In this document: in pieces, positions 9,101-16,179 of the stretch
Layout: each line of letters opens with the position of its first letter
Numbering within the stretch: position 1 is the first letter of the stretch
From: an uncultured Collinsella sp.
GTDB lineage: Bacteria > Actinomycetota > Coriobacteriia > Coriobacteriales > Coriobacteriaceae
Assembly (NCBI GenBank): GCA_958443615.1
Contig: CAUCLI010000017.1
Coordinates: 1-33,029 of the forward strand
Reading direction: 5' to 3'
DNA: 33,029 nt
Made by a program: the position numbers and the translations under genes
Notes under the pieces: model-generated
What the model was told of the DNA's origin: nothing
The model's input: only the letters and a program-made list of their open reading frames with translations
Database searches by the model: none

Positions 9101-10398
9101 TGATCGCCGTCCTTATAGGTTGCCGTGGCGGAGATCACGTATTCGGTATCGGGGTCGAGGCCCGCGGCGCTGATGTCGAAATCGAGCACGCCAGCGGCGA
9201 CGTTGCTCTCGTAGACGACCTTACCCGTGAGACGATCGACGATGGTCACCGTCGTGCCGCTGGAAAGCATGTTCTCCTCGTCGGCGATGGAGATGTTGGC
9301 GGTGAATCCGACAGGGCTGGTCGAACCCTCGGACAGAGAGAACGAGGGCGTCTTGCGAGAGTCCTCGTTATCCTCGAGAACCGTCCCACCGTCTTCAACG
9401 ACGTCGCCACTGGTCGACGTGTCGGCGGCGCCACCGGCGATGGCGCCGGAGCTGCTGGAGCTGGAGCCGCCCGCACCGCCGGAGGCGCTCGCGGAGCCGC
9501 CGCCGGCTATGCCGCCGACAGCACCCTCGGCGCCCTCCGCGTCAGACGCCTCGTCCCCCGAACCACCCGCAAGGGCCTCTTGTGCCTCAGGCGAGATCTC
9601 GATGTTGTCGTCTGCATCGATGACCATCTGGTCGAGGGAGAGCTTGGCGCCGTCCTCGGTGGACACGAGCTTGTCGCCGAAATTGACGGAGACGCCGTTG
9701 CCCACGGTCACGGTCGCGTCGCTCGCGATCGTCTGATATGAGCCCTGGTCGTTCGAGAAGCGTACGATGCCGCCCTCGATGTACTCGACCTCGAGATAGG
9801 AGCCGGCGCCCTGGAAGTTCATCTGGGTGGCGCCGTTGACCGAGAACGTGATGTCATCGGAAAGGACCAGGTAGTGGGAATCGTCGAGCTTGAGCAGCAC
9901 GTGCGAGAACGCGAGTTCGGAGCCGCCGTTGTCCAGGCGCCAGGAGCCACCCTTGAACTCCAAGGAACGCCGAGCGGGCAGGTCGTAGTAGTAGACGACG
10001 GCATCGCCCACATGGTCGAGGTCGACGAAGACCGTCTTGACGAAGGAGGCGACCGAGCCGTCGTCGTAGTGGATGAAGCTGTTCTGGCTCACCGTGGTCT
10101 TGGCGCCCTCGGCATCGGTGAACTGGACCGTGTCGGGGAAACGGTAGCGATACGACCCGTCGGCCTCAAAGGCGGCCGGCGTCACCAACGGTGCAGCGGC
10201 TTCCTGGGCCTCCTGGCCCTCATCGGCATCGGCAGTCTCCCCCGCCTGTCCATCGAGGACCTGCAGAATATAACCGCTCCCCTCGAAGGATTCCTGACCA
10301 TGGGCGAACACCTGGGCGGAGAACACCACCCCGGTGAGGGCGACGGCGACGCCGACGGCAATGATGGCGAGCAGCGGCTTGTTCTTCAAAAACGTCAT
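5950..10398 (-). CDS. Giant membrane-anchored surface protein with many Fn3/Ig-like domains, probably frameshifted
   Basis: The open frame is 1482 codons, but only about 1405-1415 look like real protein. After WLSTTSD the frame turns into Pro/Ser/Arg-rich sequence that shadows the next frame. Joined to the 4586-6178 frame it would be about 1935 residues. Residues 8-31 are a hydrophobic signal anchor after MTFLKNK. A domain at about 75-270 resembles that of the smaller paralogue (compare KLDDSHYLVLSDDIT with KLADRQYVLAARQIT). An acidic then Gly/Ser/Ala-rich linker spans about 277-345. The remainder is roughly eight or nine beta-sandwich modules marked by motifs such as LDPDTEYVISATATY and LRSNTEYTVQVFATY. 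There is no visible enzyme motif. Likely roles are adhesion or an extracellular mechanical or binding element; no specific function is claimed. It is the first gene of the unit leading into the ATPase genes, and is divergent from gltX. Confidence 0.75.
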   Translation of the reverse strand: MTFLKNKPLLAIIAVGVAVALTGVVFSAQVFAHGQESFEGSGYILQVLDGQAGETADADEGQEAQEAAAPLVTPAAFEADGSYRYRFPDTVQFTDAEGAKTTVSQNSFIHYDDGSVASFVKTVFVDLDHVGDAVVYYYDLPARRSLEFKGGSWRLDNGGSELAFSHVLLKLDDSHYLVLSDDITFSVNGATQMNFQGAGSYLEVEYIEGGIVRFSNDQGSYQTIASDATVTVGNGVSVNFGDKLVSTEDGAKLSLDQMVIDADDNIEISPEAQEALAGGSGDEASDAEGAEGAVGGIAGGGSASASGGAGGSSSSSSGAIAGGAADTSTSGDVVEDGGTVLEDNEDSRKTPSFSLSEGSTSPVGFTANISIADEENMLSSGTTVTIVDRLTGKVVYESNVAAGVLDFDISAAGLDPDTEYVISATATYKDGDQEYTKSFLDKVFKTDPVGIHLNKTYAAFDELSVNVSIGAYANVVNSKLRLVDSKGNVVETKDVDVTTARMDGGVDVVFENLSSNSDYTAELRDVTYSNVTVESFGDGLALKTLRKAPGLPNPESTTDRKARQFYLELPKSQIVDPDEGITGYTWEVYKAADVDLKGTGEALIKGDPVWTGNPVAGTSATVSIDELAIRTGETYVARVLVSFDDNEKVITYDTAFTQTFSISGRKFPTIRLEDDNVTFERYQGRLSIDDAGAIMWDTTHPIKIVYRDSVGYESAVLTFGPEDASEGSIATGSVTIPLDLINLRSNTEYTVQVFATYDLNDDAMDNAGEPVTGFIGSAKFTTPLPDTLAVNYENDTTSQSAFSVKVNLKAADSAHDVDLEMSTMSKIKFTLFEGSRETGTEIASRTMTGGTSVDDPYKSELKAALYQSTATITPSFFDLSDSSIKANTQYTLVVGPAEDYTSNPDPSGSGKNVANDLPIDQQTVSYPITTANTWPELPEDLTSAVQVTPITNGQAKSYGHDVDESLDAGTVVGFRVSSSFPNGNKVARKVTYYAIDTVTGSISKPALTYSQEVGTNGEIPVWTVFFDETEGKLSRGHRYRFSYTMDISITNDGTIITYPECAQKDVELTSKQQNAPYQQAEFSLYPSSRGDAKVSWTYTAKDPDGVLDQSRDGYERAEFRYAQGTASSTSGLKLEGDCTKDWKTVQVPYKPNSTYTLFVKQNLYDYNFQGDQQTTQLVRQYVDRMRDWSMEGANAAFSGLTATVDSGHGVLDVRLTASSGLTPTDMYAIAGLELTFEAADGATKTLKVAPLVTPGDTGGGTVEAEVKLKDIVDFLGRDFTVSAKVIYDNGSFGLTPEKVDSYTGFAFQQLVSDAGAAGDYVKVPTNASYSYTSSTSLSGGGNSLTGSMPVLSHANAFTGDWGNAADIVFEPLSETGATSKAKVRSSSQGLILLDSSGASTGRSVVTKWLSTTSDASPAPHRASTPSRPSSRRASSPPASTAPRCPCPWSSWAWRPKTAPSSLSLGRRSETAGRKSILTRTGT
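6120..6180 (-). other. Apparent -1 frameshift joining two halves of the giant surface protein
   Basis: On the minus strand the first frame reads convincingly to about TKWLSTTSD; the second frame reads convincingly from about SATSSFDSIPPIVSKG. The two frames differ by one base, consistent with loss of a single base between about 6120 and 6178. I see no homopolymer or tandem tract typical of phase variation, and no X-XXY-YYZ slippery heptamer. A sequencing or assembly error and a strain-specific mutation are both possible. Confidence 0.6.
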
Positions 10399-10791
10399 CC
10401 TGAAACGTCCCCACTAGTAAACCCGCAGCAGGCAAGCCGGCCGACACGCACGCCAAAACGGGGCCACAGCGTCCCCGTTTCAACTGCGATCAGTTCGCAC
10501 ATGCCCGTCATGCGCTATATCACTTCCACACCGACACCCCGTGGCAGGGCGGCCGAATGTACGCATCAGTATAAATACGGAGCAATTGCAGACCCCCCTT
10601 GCATGAGAATACTTAAGATATTTTCATAATCCTGTCTGCGCGGACACAATTTGCAAATTCAGGTAGCAGAAGAGAATTTGGGCCGTTATCCGCCCATACT
10701 CCGCGCCTCGGCGCAAGATCGGTTCCCGAACCCCTATAATGTAACGCGCGAAAACCATCTAGCAGAGCCATCGAACCCGCAAGGAGCATCC
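10399..10791. promoter_or_regulatory. Divergent intergenic region between the surface protein/ATPase unit and gltX
   Basis: 393 bp without a convincing gene; the centre (about 10570-10680) is AT-rich compared with its surroundings. Both outgoing transcription units should start here. On the minus strand TATACT at 10568-10573 is a possible -10, but I find no good -35, so the promoter of the surface-protein operon stays unassigned. A hairpin with 8-bp arms (10456-10463 and 10473-10480; CCCCGTTT) would lie in the leader of that operon. The plus-strand signals for gltX are listed separately. Confidence 0.5.
10735..10740 (+). promoter_or_regulatory. Candidate -10 box for gltX
   Basis: A perfect TATAAT lies 51 bp before the gltX ATG. 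The expected -35 position (CGCAAG at 10712-10717) is poor, so the match rests on the -10 box only. Confidence 0.45.
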
Positions 10792-12267
10792 ATGACCTCA
10801 AACGTCCGCGTCCGCTTTGCGCCCTCGCCCACCGGCAAGCTGCACATCGGCGGCGCCCGCACCGCCATCTACAACTGGGCCTTCGCCCGCGCCAACGGCG
10901 GCACCTTCATCCTGCGCATCGACGACACCGACCCGACCCGCTCCACCGACGAGAACACCCAGATCATCCTGCGCGCCATGCGCTGGCTGGGGCTCGACTG
11001 GGACGAGGGCCCCGAGGTCGGCGGCGATTTCGGCCCCTACTCCCAGACCGAGCGCCTGGACCTGTACAAGCAGACCGCCGAGCGCCTGCTCGCTGAAGGG
11101 CGCGCCTATCCCTGCTTCTGCACGCCCGAGCAGCTGGCCGCCGACCGCGAGGCCGCCCAGGCCCGCAAGGACCCCTTCCAGGGCTACCAGCGCCGTTGCC
11201 GCGACCTCTCGCCGGAGGAGGCACAGGCCCGCATCGACGCCGGCGAGCCCTATGTCCTGCGCATCAAGGTGCCGGAAGATCGCGGCAACGTCGTGATCGA
11301 CGACGCCGTCCACGGAGAGGTCACCTTCGACGCCAAGGAGCTCGACGACTTCGTCATCTTCCGCTCCGACGGAACCCCCACCTACAACTTCGCCACCGTA
11401 GTGGACGACGCGCTCATGGGCATCACCCACGTCATTCGCGGCGACGACCACCTCTCCAACACCCCGCGCCAGGTCATGGTCTACGAGGCCATGGGCGCGC
11501 CGGTGCCCACGTTCGCCCACATCTCGATGATCCTGGGCGCCGACGGCAAGAAGCTCTCCAAGCGCCATGGCGCCACCTCCGTGGAGGAGTATCGCGACGC
11601 CGGCTACCTGTCCGACGCCTTTGTGAACTACCTGGCGCTGCTCGGCTGGTCGCTCGACGGCGAGACCACGGTGATCCCGCGCGACGTGCTCGCCAGCAAA
11701 TTCAGCCTGGACCGCATCTCCAAGAATCCGGCGACCTTCGATCCCAAGAAGCTCGACTGGATGAACGCCGAGTACATCAACGCGATGTCCAACGCCGACT
11801 TCGCACACGAGATCATGCTTCCCGAGCTGCTGCGCGCCGGCTTGATCGAGGAGGGATTCGGGGCCGACGAGGCTTGGGTCGACGCCCTTGCCGAGATCGT
11901 TCGCCCGCGCACCAAGATGCCCGCCGACGCCGCGACCGTCGCCGCGCCCGTGTTCGCCACCGCCGAGACGCTCGCCTACGACGAGAAGTCCGTGTCCAAG
12001 GGCCTCGCCAAGGAGGGCATGGGCGCCGTGCTCGACGCCGCCAAGGCCGCGCTCGAGGCGCTCGACGAGTGGACGCCCGCCAACATCGACGCCGCCCTGG
12101 AGCCGCTGCCCGAGGCGCTCGACGTCAAGAAGCGCCTCGTGTTCGGCGCCGTGCGCGTGGCCGAGTGCGGCAACATGGTGAGCCCGCCGCTCGGTGAGAC
12201 CATGGCGCTCATCGGCCGCGACGACTGCCTCGCCCGCATCGACCGCGCCCGCCCGATGGCGCTCTAA
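10792..12267 (+). CDS. gltX: Glutamyl-tRNA synthetase
   Basis: 491 residues. Class I aminoacyl-tRNA synthetase that charges tRNA-Glu with glutamate in the cytoplasm, using ATP. The HIGH-type motif is in FAPSPTGKLHIGGARTA (residues 8-24), the usual GluRS signature, and the KMSKS-type motif is GKKLSKRHG around residue 250. FCTPEQL lies in the connective region, and the C-terminal helical anticodon-binding region is complete. I chose the ATG at 10792 because AAGGAG sits 6 bp upstream and the conserved N-terminus begins right after it; a longer in-frame extension to 10651 would overlap the candidate promoter. I cannot tell from sequence alone whether it also charges tRNA-Gln, as non-discriminating enzymes do. 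Two tRNA-Glu genes and a tRNA-Gln gene happen to lie about 14 kb away. Confidence 0.97.
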   Translation: MTSNVRVRFAPSPTGKLHIGGARTAIYNWAFARANGGTFILRIDDTDPTRSTDENTQIILRAMRWLGLDWDEGPEVGGDFGPYSQTERLDLYKQTAERLLAEGRAYPCFCTPEQLAADREAAQARKDPFQGYQRRCRDLSPEEAQARIDAGEPYVLRIKVPEDRGNVVIDDAVHGEVTFDAKELDDFVIFRSDGTPTYNFATVVDDALMGITHVIRGDDHLSNTPRQVMVYEAMGAPVPTFAHISMILGADGKKLSKRHGATSVEEYRDAGYLSDAFVNYLALLGWSLDGETTVIPRDVLASKFSLDRISKNPATFDPKKLDWMNAEYINAMSNADFAHEIMLPELLRAGLIEEGFGADEAWVDALAEIVRPRTKMPADAATVAAPVFATAETLAYDEKSVSKGLAKEGMGAVLDAAKAALEALDEWTPANIDAALEPLPEALDVKKRLVFGAVRVAECGNMVSPPLGETMALIGRDDCLARIDRARPMAL

Positions 12268-12358
12268 CGCATCCAGCCGCTGCACCCGCAGCGTCGGCTC
12301 TTGGCGGACCGCACGTCACCGACGACGGCCGCCGTAGCGAAACCCCGCCACCCAATCG

Positions 12359-12418
12359 CCGAGATGCAACCAAAGTCACGCGCCGAGAGCGCTTTTCGTG
12401 ACTTTCGTTGCATCTCGG
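12359..12418. repeat. Large palindrome between gltX and sdaA
   Basis: Arms of 22 bp (12359-12380 and 12397-12418) match with a single mismatch around a 16-base spacer; the outer arm sequence is CCGAGATGCAAC. No T-run follows on either strand, so it is not a standard terminator. It could be a REP-like or miniature mobile element, or an mRNA hairpin. It differs in sequence from the GGGGAC palindromes elsewhere in the window. Confidence 0.85.
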
Positions 12419-12462
12419 TTGTGCCATGTAAACGACCAGCGCCTCTTCGAACGGAGCCGAAC

Positions 12463-14067
12463 ATGGGATCAAAGCCGCAATCGTTTGCCACCACCTCGGC
12501 CTTCGAGGTGCTCGGCCCGATCATGGTGGGCCCCTCCTCCTCGCATACGGCGGGCGCCCTGCGCTGCGCGCAAGTCGCGGCCTCGCTGCTCGACGGCCGT
12601 ATCGCCCGCGTCACGTTCACCCTCTGGAACAGCTTCGCCCACACCTACAAGGGCCACGGCACCGACCGCGCGCTCGTGGCGGGTGTACTCGGCCTGGATA
12701 CCGACGACGAGCGCATCCGCGACGCGTTCGCCCTGGCCGCGGAGCGCGGGCTCGACCATGAGTTCGTCATCGGCGGTGACGACCCCTCGATCCACCCCAA
12801 CACCGTCGACATCCACCTCGAAAGCGAGATCGGCGCCACGGCAGACGTCCGCGGCGAGAGCCTCGGCGGCGGCAAGATGCGCATCAGCTCCATCAACGGG
12901 GTGCACGTCGAGATCTCAGGGCTGTACACAACCCTCTTCGTCGCCCATCGCGACGCCCCGGGCGCGCTGGCAGCCCTCACCGGCGCGCTGGCGCAGGCGA
13001 GGATGAACATTGCCTTCTGCCGCACCTACCGCACCGAGGCGGGCGGTCAGGCGTACTCCGTGTTCGAGACGGACGGGGCTCCCGGCGAGGGCGTGCTCGA
13101 CGCCGTGCTCGCGCTCGACCTCGTCAACTACGCGACCTTCATCGAGATGCCCGGATCCGCGGCGTCGGTCGCCCCCGGCATCTCCATGCCCGACCTGTTC
13201 GACGACGGCGCCCAGCTCCTGGAGGCGTGCCGCGAGCGCGGCCTCACCATCGGCGGCGTGATGCGCGCCCGCGAGGGGGAGATGGTCGGGGCCGAGCGCG
13301 CCGCCGCCGGCATGCGCCGCGTGATCGAGGTCATGCGCGACGAGACCTCCGCGCCCATCGCCGACCCCAAGCGCTCGCTCGGCGGGTTCATCGGCGGCGA
13401 GGCGAAGATGGTCTCCGAACGCGCAGGCGAGTTCGCGGGCAGCCTCCTGAGCCCCGCCCAGGCGGATGCTGCCGCGCGCGCCATGGCGGTGCTCGAGCGC
13501 TCCGCATCGATGGGCGTCATCGTCGCCGCCCCCACCGCGGGGTCCGCGGGCGTCGTGCCGGGCTGCGTCCTCGCCGCCGCCTCGGCGCTCGGCCTGGATG
13601 ACGAGCAGATCGGCGAGGCGCTCTACTGCGCCGCCGCAGTCGGCCTCGTCCTTTCCACCACCGCATGCGTCGCCGGCGCCGAGGGCGGTTGCCAGGCCGA
13701 GGTGGGTTCCGCGGCCGCCATGGCCGCTGCGGCCCTCGTTCAGATGCACGGCGGCACGCCCGAGCAGGCGCTCAACGCCGCGACCATCACAATCTCCAAC
13801 ATGCTCGGCCTCGTATGCGATCCCGTCGGCGGGCTGGTCGAGGTCCCCTGCCAGGCGCGCAACGCCCAAGGCGTCGCCGCGGCGTTCACCGGAGCCCAAC
13901 TCGCCCTCTCCGGCGTGCGATCGCTCGTGCCGTTCGACGAGATGGCCGCCGTCATGCTGCAGGTCGGCCATGCGCTGCCCGCGACCCTGCGCGAGACCGC
14001 CAAAGGCGGCATCGCCACCGCCCCCAGCGCGCTTTCAGCCTGCGCCCGCTGCGGCATGTGCTCCTAA
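12463..14067 (+). CDS. sdaA: L-serine ammonia-lyase (iron-sulfur L-serine dehydratase), single chain
   Basis: 534 residues. Converts L-serine to pyruvate and ammonia using an oxygen-sensitive [4Fe-4S] cluster. The N-terminal beta domain has GPIMVGPSSSHTAGA (about 16-30). An ACT-like part follows at about 150-230 (DAPGALAALTGAL, then NIAFCRTYR). The alpha domain carries the cluster cysteines in EGGCQAEVG, LVCDPVGGLVEVPC and nearby. The C-terminus ends CARCGMCS, like the cysteine tail that folds into the active site in studied type 2 enzymes. I chose the ATG at 12463 because CGGAG lies 8 bp upstream and the conserved region starts soon after; longer starts would run into the palindrome. It appears to be a single-gene unit, typical of an amino-acid-fermenting anaerobe. 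Confidence 0.95.
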   Translation: MGSKPQSFATTSAFEVLGPIMVGPSSSHTAGALRCAQVAASLLDGRIARVTFTLWNSFAHTYKGHGTDRALVAGVLGLDTDDERIRDAFALAAERGLDHEFVIGGDDPSIHPNTVDIHLESEIGATADVRGESLGGGKMRISSINGVHVEISGLYTTLFVAHRDAPGALAALTGALAQARMNIAFCRTYRTEAGGQAYSVFETDGAPGEGVLDAVLALDLVNYATFIEMPGSAASVAPGISMPDLFDDGAQLLEACRERGLTIGGVMRAREGEMVGAERAAAGMRRVIEVMRDETSAPIADPKRSLGGFIGGEAKMVSERAGEFAGSLLSPAQADAAARAMAVLERSASMGVIVAAPTAGSAGVVPGCVLAAASALGLDDEQIGEALYCAAAVGLVLSTTACVAGAEGGCQAEVGSAAAMAAAALVQMHGGTPEQALNAATITISNMLGLVCDPVGGLVEVPCQARNAQGVAAAFTGAQLALSGVRSLVPFDEMAAVMLQVGHALPATLRETAKGGIATAPSALSACARCGMCS

Positions 14068-14080
14068 CGCTCGATCAGGT

Positions 14081-14104
14081 CAATCGGGACGGCAATCGGG
14101 ACGG
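14081..14104 (+). repeat. 12-bp tandem duplication
   Basis: CAATCGGGACGG occurs twice, head to tail, just after sdaA. It resembles the GGGAC-containing palindromes nearby, so it may be a remnant of the same repeat family. Confidence 0.8.
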
Positions 14105-14227
14105 CCAGTTGGGGGGCAGGCGCCAATTGCCCATGCGCGCCGAACAGCCGTGGCAAACTGGCGCCCGCCCCCAACCGGCACCTGCCCCCCCAATTGGCAC
14201 CCCCAACTGGCACCCGCTCCCCAATTG
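14104..14227. repeat. Degenerate palindrome cluster, GGGGAC-type family, copy 1
   Basis: Arms at 14104-14131 and 14152-14179 pair imperfectly; the left arm begins GCCAGTTGGGGG. Further half-arms follow (CCTGCCCCCCCAATTGGC at 14181-14198, then CCCCCAACTGGC and CCCCAATTGCG). The arm layout parallels the perfect palindrome at 17996-18069: an AATTGGGG-like part, then a GC-rich part, then GCnAATTGC. I read it as an old or nested copy of that repeat. Confidence 0.6.
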
Positions 14228-14246
14228 CGCCGCAGACCGACCCGCA

Positions 14247-14260
14247 TGACACATCTGTCA
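14247..14260. promoter_or_regulatory. Dyad operator candidate upstream of the L,D-transpeptidase gene
   Basis: TGACACATCTGTCA is a palindrome of TGACA/TGTCA around four bases. It lies 29 bp upstream of the TATAAT box of the next gene. A nearly identical site, TGACGCATCTGTCA, stands upstream of the ABC transporter operon at 18088-18101. Confidence 0.5.
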
Positions 14261-14289
14261 CAGGGCGCGAAAGCTCTCCCGCTCCGCGC

Positions 14290-14295
14290 TATAAT
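14290..14295 (+). promoter_or_regulatory. Candidate -10 box for the L,D-transpeptidase gene
   Basis: TATAAT occurs 35 bp before the ATG. The -35 position 17 bp upstream (GCGAAA) is poor, which fits a promoter that needs an activator. Confidence 0.5.
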
Positions 14296-14330
14296 GGCGA
14301 AACGCCAAACTACCTGTGAAAGAGCCGCAT

Positions 14331-16004
14331 ATGTCGGACATACCGAACACACAACCCGAGCGAATCGAAGGGGCGGACGACGCCGTAACCTCTCCCCTGC
14401 CGCTCAACCCCCACGCCGCCCGTGAGCAAAGCTCCGGTACCCGTGCCGCTCGGCGCGACCGCCGCGAGACTCCGCGACACGGAAGGCATTCGGCCGGCGG
14501 CGGCGAGCCCCGGCCATCCCGCGGACGCAAGGGGGTCGCGGCCCTCGTCGTGTTCTGCTGTCTCATCCTCGCGGCATACGGCGCGGGCGTCGCCATCTTC
14601 TCGCGCACCTGCTACCCCGGCACCTTCGTCGCAGACGCCGACCTCTCATGGCTCGACCGCGACAGCTCCATCACCCGCGTCAAGGACGCGGCGGAAGATT
14701 ACGCGCTCCGCATCGAGGGCGACGGATTCTCGTGGTCCTACGAGGCGGAGCAGGCGAGCGACGTCATCGACGCGGCCGCGGCGGTGGACCGCGTCATCGC
14801 GCGCAACGAGCCGTTCCTATGGCCCGTCCATCTGGTCCAGCGCCTCGCCACCCCCATCCGCGCGAGCGACGGGAAGAATTCCGCGCAGCAAGTCCTCGAT
14901 GCAAACCCGGGGGTCGAGAACATCGCACTCCCCCCATCATTCGACCGCGATGCGTTCCTCTCCGAGCTCAACGCCTCTATCGACGAGTTCAATGCCGGGC
15001 GCACCGGCACGTTCGACGCACCGAGCTCCTACGACGCCGAAGCCAAGAGGTTCACACTCGAGAAAGCCCTCTCGAATCGCAAACTCGACGCCGAAGCGAT
15101 CGACCGCGCGGCGCTCATGGCGGTCTCGGCCCTGAATTCCCGCGTCGAGCTCACGGACTCGGCCTACGTGCCGTTGGCGAACGGCGCCGACGAGCAGCGC
15201 CTGCAAAAAGCGCTCGAAGCCGCGAGCGAGATAGCGAAGGTGGACGTCAACCTCAAGATGGGCGGGGCCACGGTGGCCACGGTCGACGGCGCGACGATCG
15301 CCCCCTGGATCACCTTCGACGAGGCCCTCGAGCCGAGCCTCTCGACCGAGCCGTTGACACAGTGGGTTCGCGACCTGGCATCGACCCAACTCGACACGGT
15401 CGGCAGCAAACGCACCTACACGCGTCCGGACGGAAAGTCCGTCACCGTCCAAGGCGGGACATACGGTTGGGTGAGCAACGAGGCGGAGCTGGTCAAGTTG
15501 CTTCAGAACGCCATCACCGGCAAGCAGACCGGCGACATCGAAATCCCCGTCAAGCGGTCGGGCGCGACGTGGGGCGGCGCCGGCAACCCCGATTGGGGCG
15601 CGTACTGCGACATCGACCTGTCCGAGCAGCACGCGCGCTACTACGATGCCGCGGGCAACCTGGTATGGGAGAGCGGTTGCATCACGGGGAACCCGAACAA
15701 GGGCAACGCCACGCCCACCGGGATCTACGCCCTGAACGCGAAGACCCGCGACGCGACCCTGATCGGCGCCGACGAGGACGACGACGGGGAGCCGGATTAC
15801 CGCACGCCCGTCGCATACTGGATGCCGTTTGTCGGCAATTCAATCGGCCTTCATGACGCGGGCTGGCAGTCGGCTTCCAGCTTCTCCAACCCGCGCGCAT
15901 ACACCTGGACCGGGAGCCACGGCTGCATCAACCTCCCGCCCGAGCGCGCGGAGGCCCTGTTCAACGTGATCTCGAAGGGCGACTGCGTGATCGTCCACAA
16001 CTGA
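14331..16004 (+). CDS. L,D-transpeptidase (YkuD family) with putative peptidoglycan-binding domain
   Basis: 557 residues from the ATG at 14331; AAAGAG lies just upstream. A GTG at 14316 would add five residues. A long basic, cytoplasmic N-terminus precedes one membrane helix (about 68-90), then a large extracellular part. The middle region (about 100-390) resembles the peptidoglycan-binding domains that usually precede YkuD domains in this protein type. The C-terminal catalytic domain has HDAGWQ and then the YkuD signature SHGCINLP, with catalytic Cys near residue 532 and His at 530. The family forms 3-3 peptide cross-links in peptidoglycan or attaches other groups to it, from the cell-wall side. 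It is followed by the two-component genes after 175 bp and shares a dyad motif with the ABC operon, which suggests regulation in response to envelope stress. Confidence 0.9.
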   Translation: MSDIPNTQPERIEGADDAVTSPLPLNPHAAREQSSGTRAARRDRRETPRHGRHSAGGGEPRPSRGRKGVAALVVFCCLILAAYGAGVAIFSRTCYPGTFVADADLSWLDRDSSITRVKDAAEDYALRIEGDGFSWSYEAEQASDVIDAAAAVDRVIARNEPFLWPVHLVQRLATPIRASDGKNSAQQVLDANPGVENIALPPSFDRDAFLSELNASIDEFNAGRTGTFDAPSSYDAEAKRFTLEKALSNRKLDAEAIDRAALMAVSALNSRVELTDSAYVPLANGADEQRLQKALEAASEIAKVDVNLKMGGATVATVDGATIAPWITFDEALEPSLSTEPLTQWVRDLASTQLDTVGSKRTYTRPDGKSVTVQGGTYGWVSNEAELVKLLQNAITGKQTGDIEIPVKRSGATWGGAGNPDWGAYCDIDLSEQHARYYDAAGNLVWESGCITGNPNKGNATPTGIYALNAKTRDATLIGADEDDDGEPDYRTPVAYWMPFVGNSIGLHDAGWQSASSFSNPRAYTWTGSHGCINLPPERAEALFNVISKGDCVIVHN

Positions 16005-16059
16005 TCGCTGCCGGCGGCGAGCGGCCCTGCCCCGCCGACGCGCCCCGTCGTCCCCTCCC

Positions 16060-16098
16060 GTCGACCCTCCCCGTCGACCCTCCCCGTCGACCCTCCCC
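16060..16098 (+). repeat. Three tandem copies of a 13-bp unit
   Basis: GTCGACCCTCCCC is repeated exactly three times in the gap between the L,D-transpeptidase and response regulator genes, and part of a fourth copy precedes it. The surrounding 175 bp is very C-rich and holds no gene I can support. Confidence 0.9.
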
Positions 16099-16179
16099 AG
16101 CGCCCCACGCCCGCGAATCCCCCTCGTCCGCGGTGCCCGAAACCCGCCGGAACCCATCCACCACCCCACTGGAGGCACC

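Noticed and set aside
4586..10398. LPXTG-anchored adhesin
   Set aside because: No sorting motif, C-terminal hydrophobic segment or basic tail exists at either C-terminus; the only anchor is the N-terminal helix.
10798..12285. A 495-codon minus-strand frame opposite gltX
   Set aside because: It lies fully against a certain glutamyl-tRNA synthetase and has Gly/His/Val-rich composition without any motif.
16060..16098. CRISPR-like array
   Set aside because: The units are 13 bp and directly adjacent with no spacers; no cas genes are present. No CRISPR array was seen anywhere in the window.
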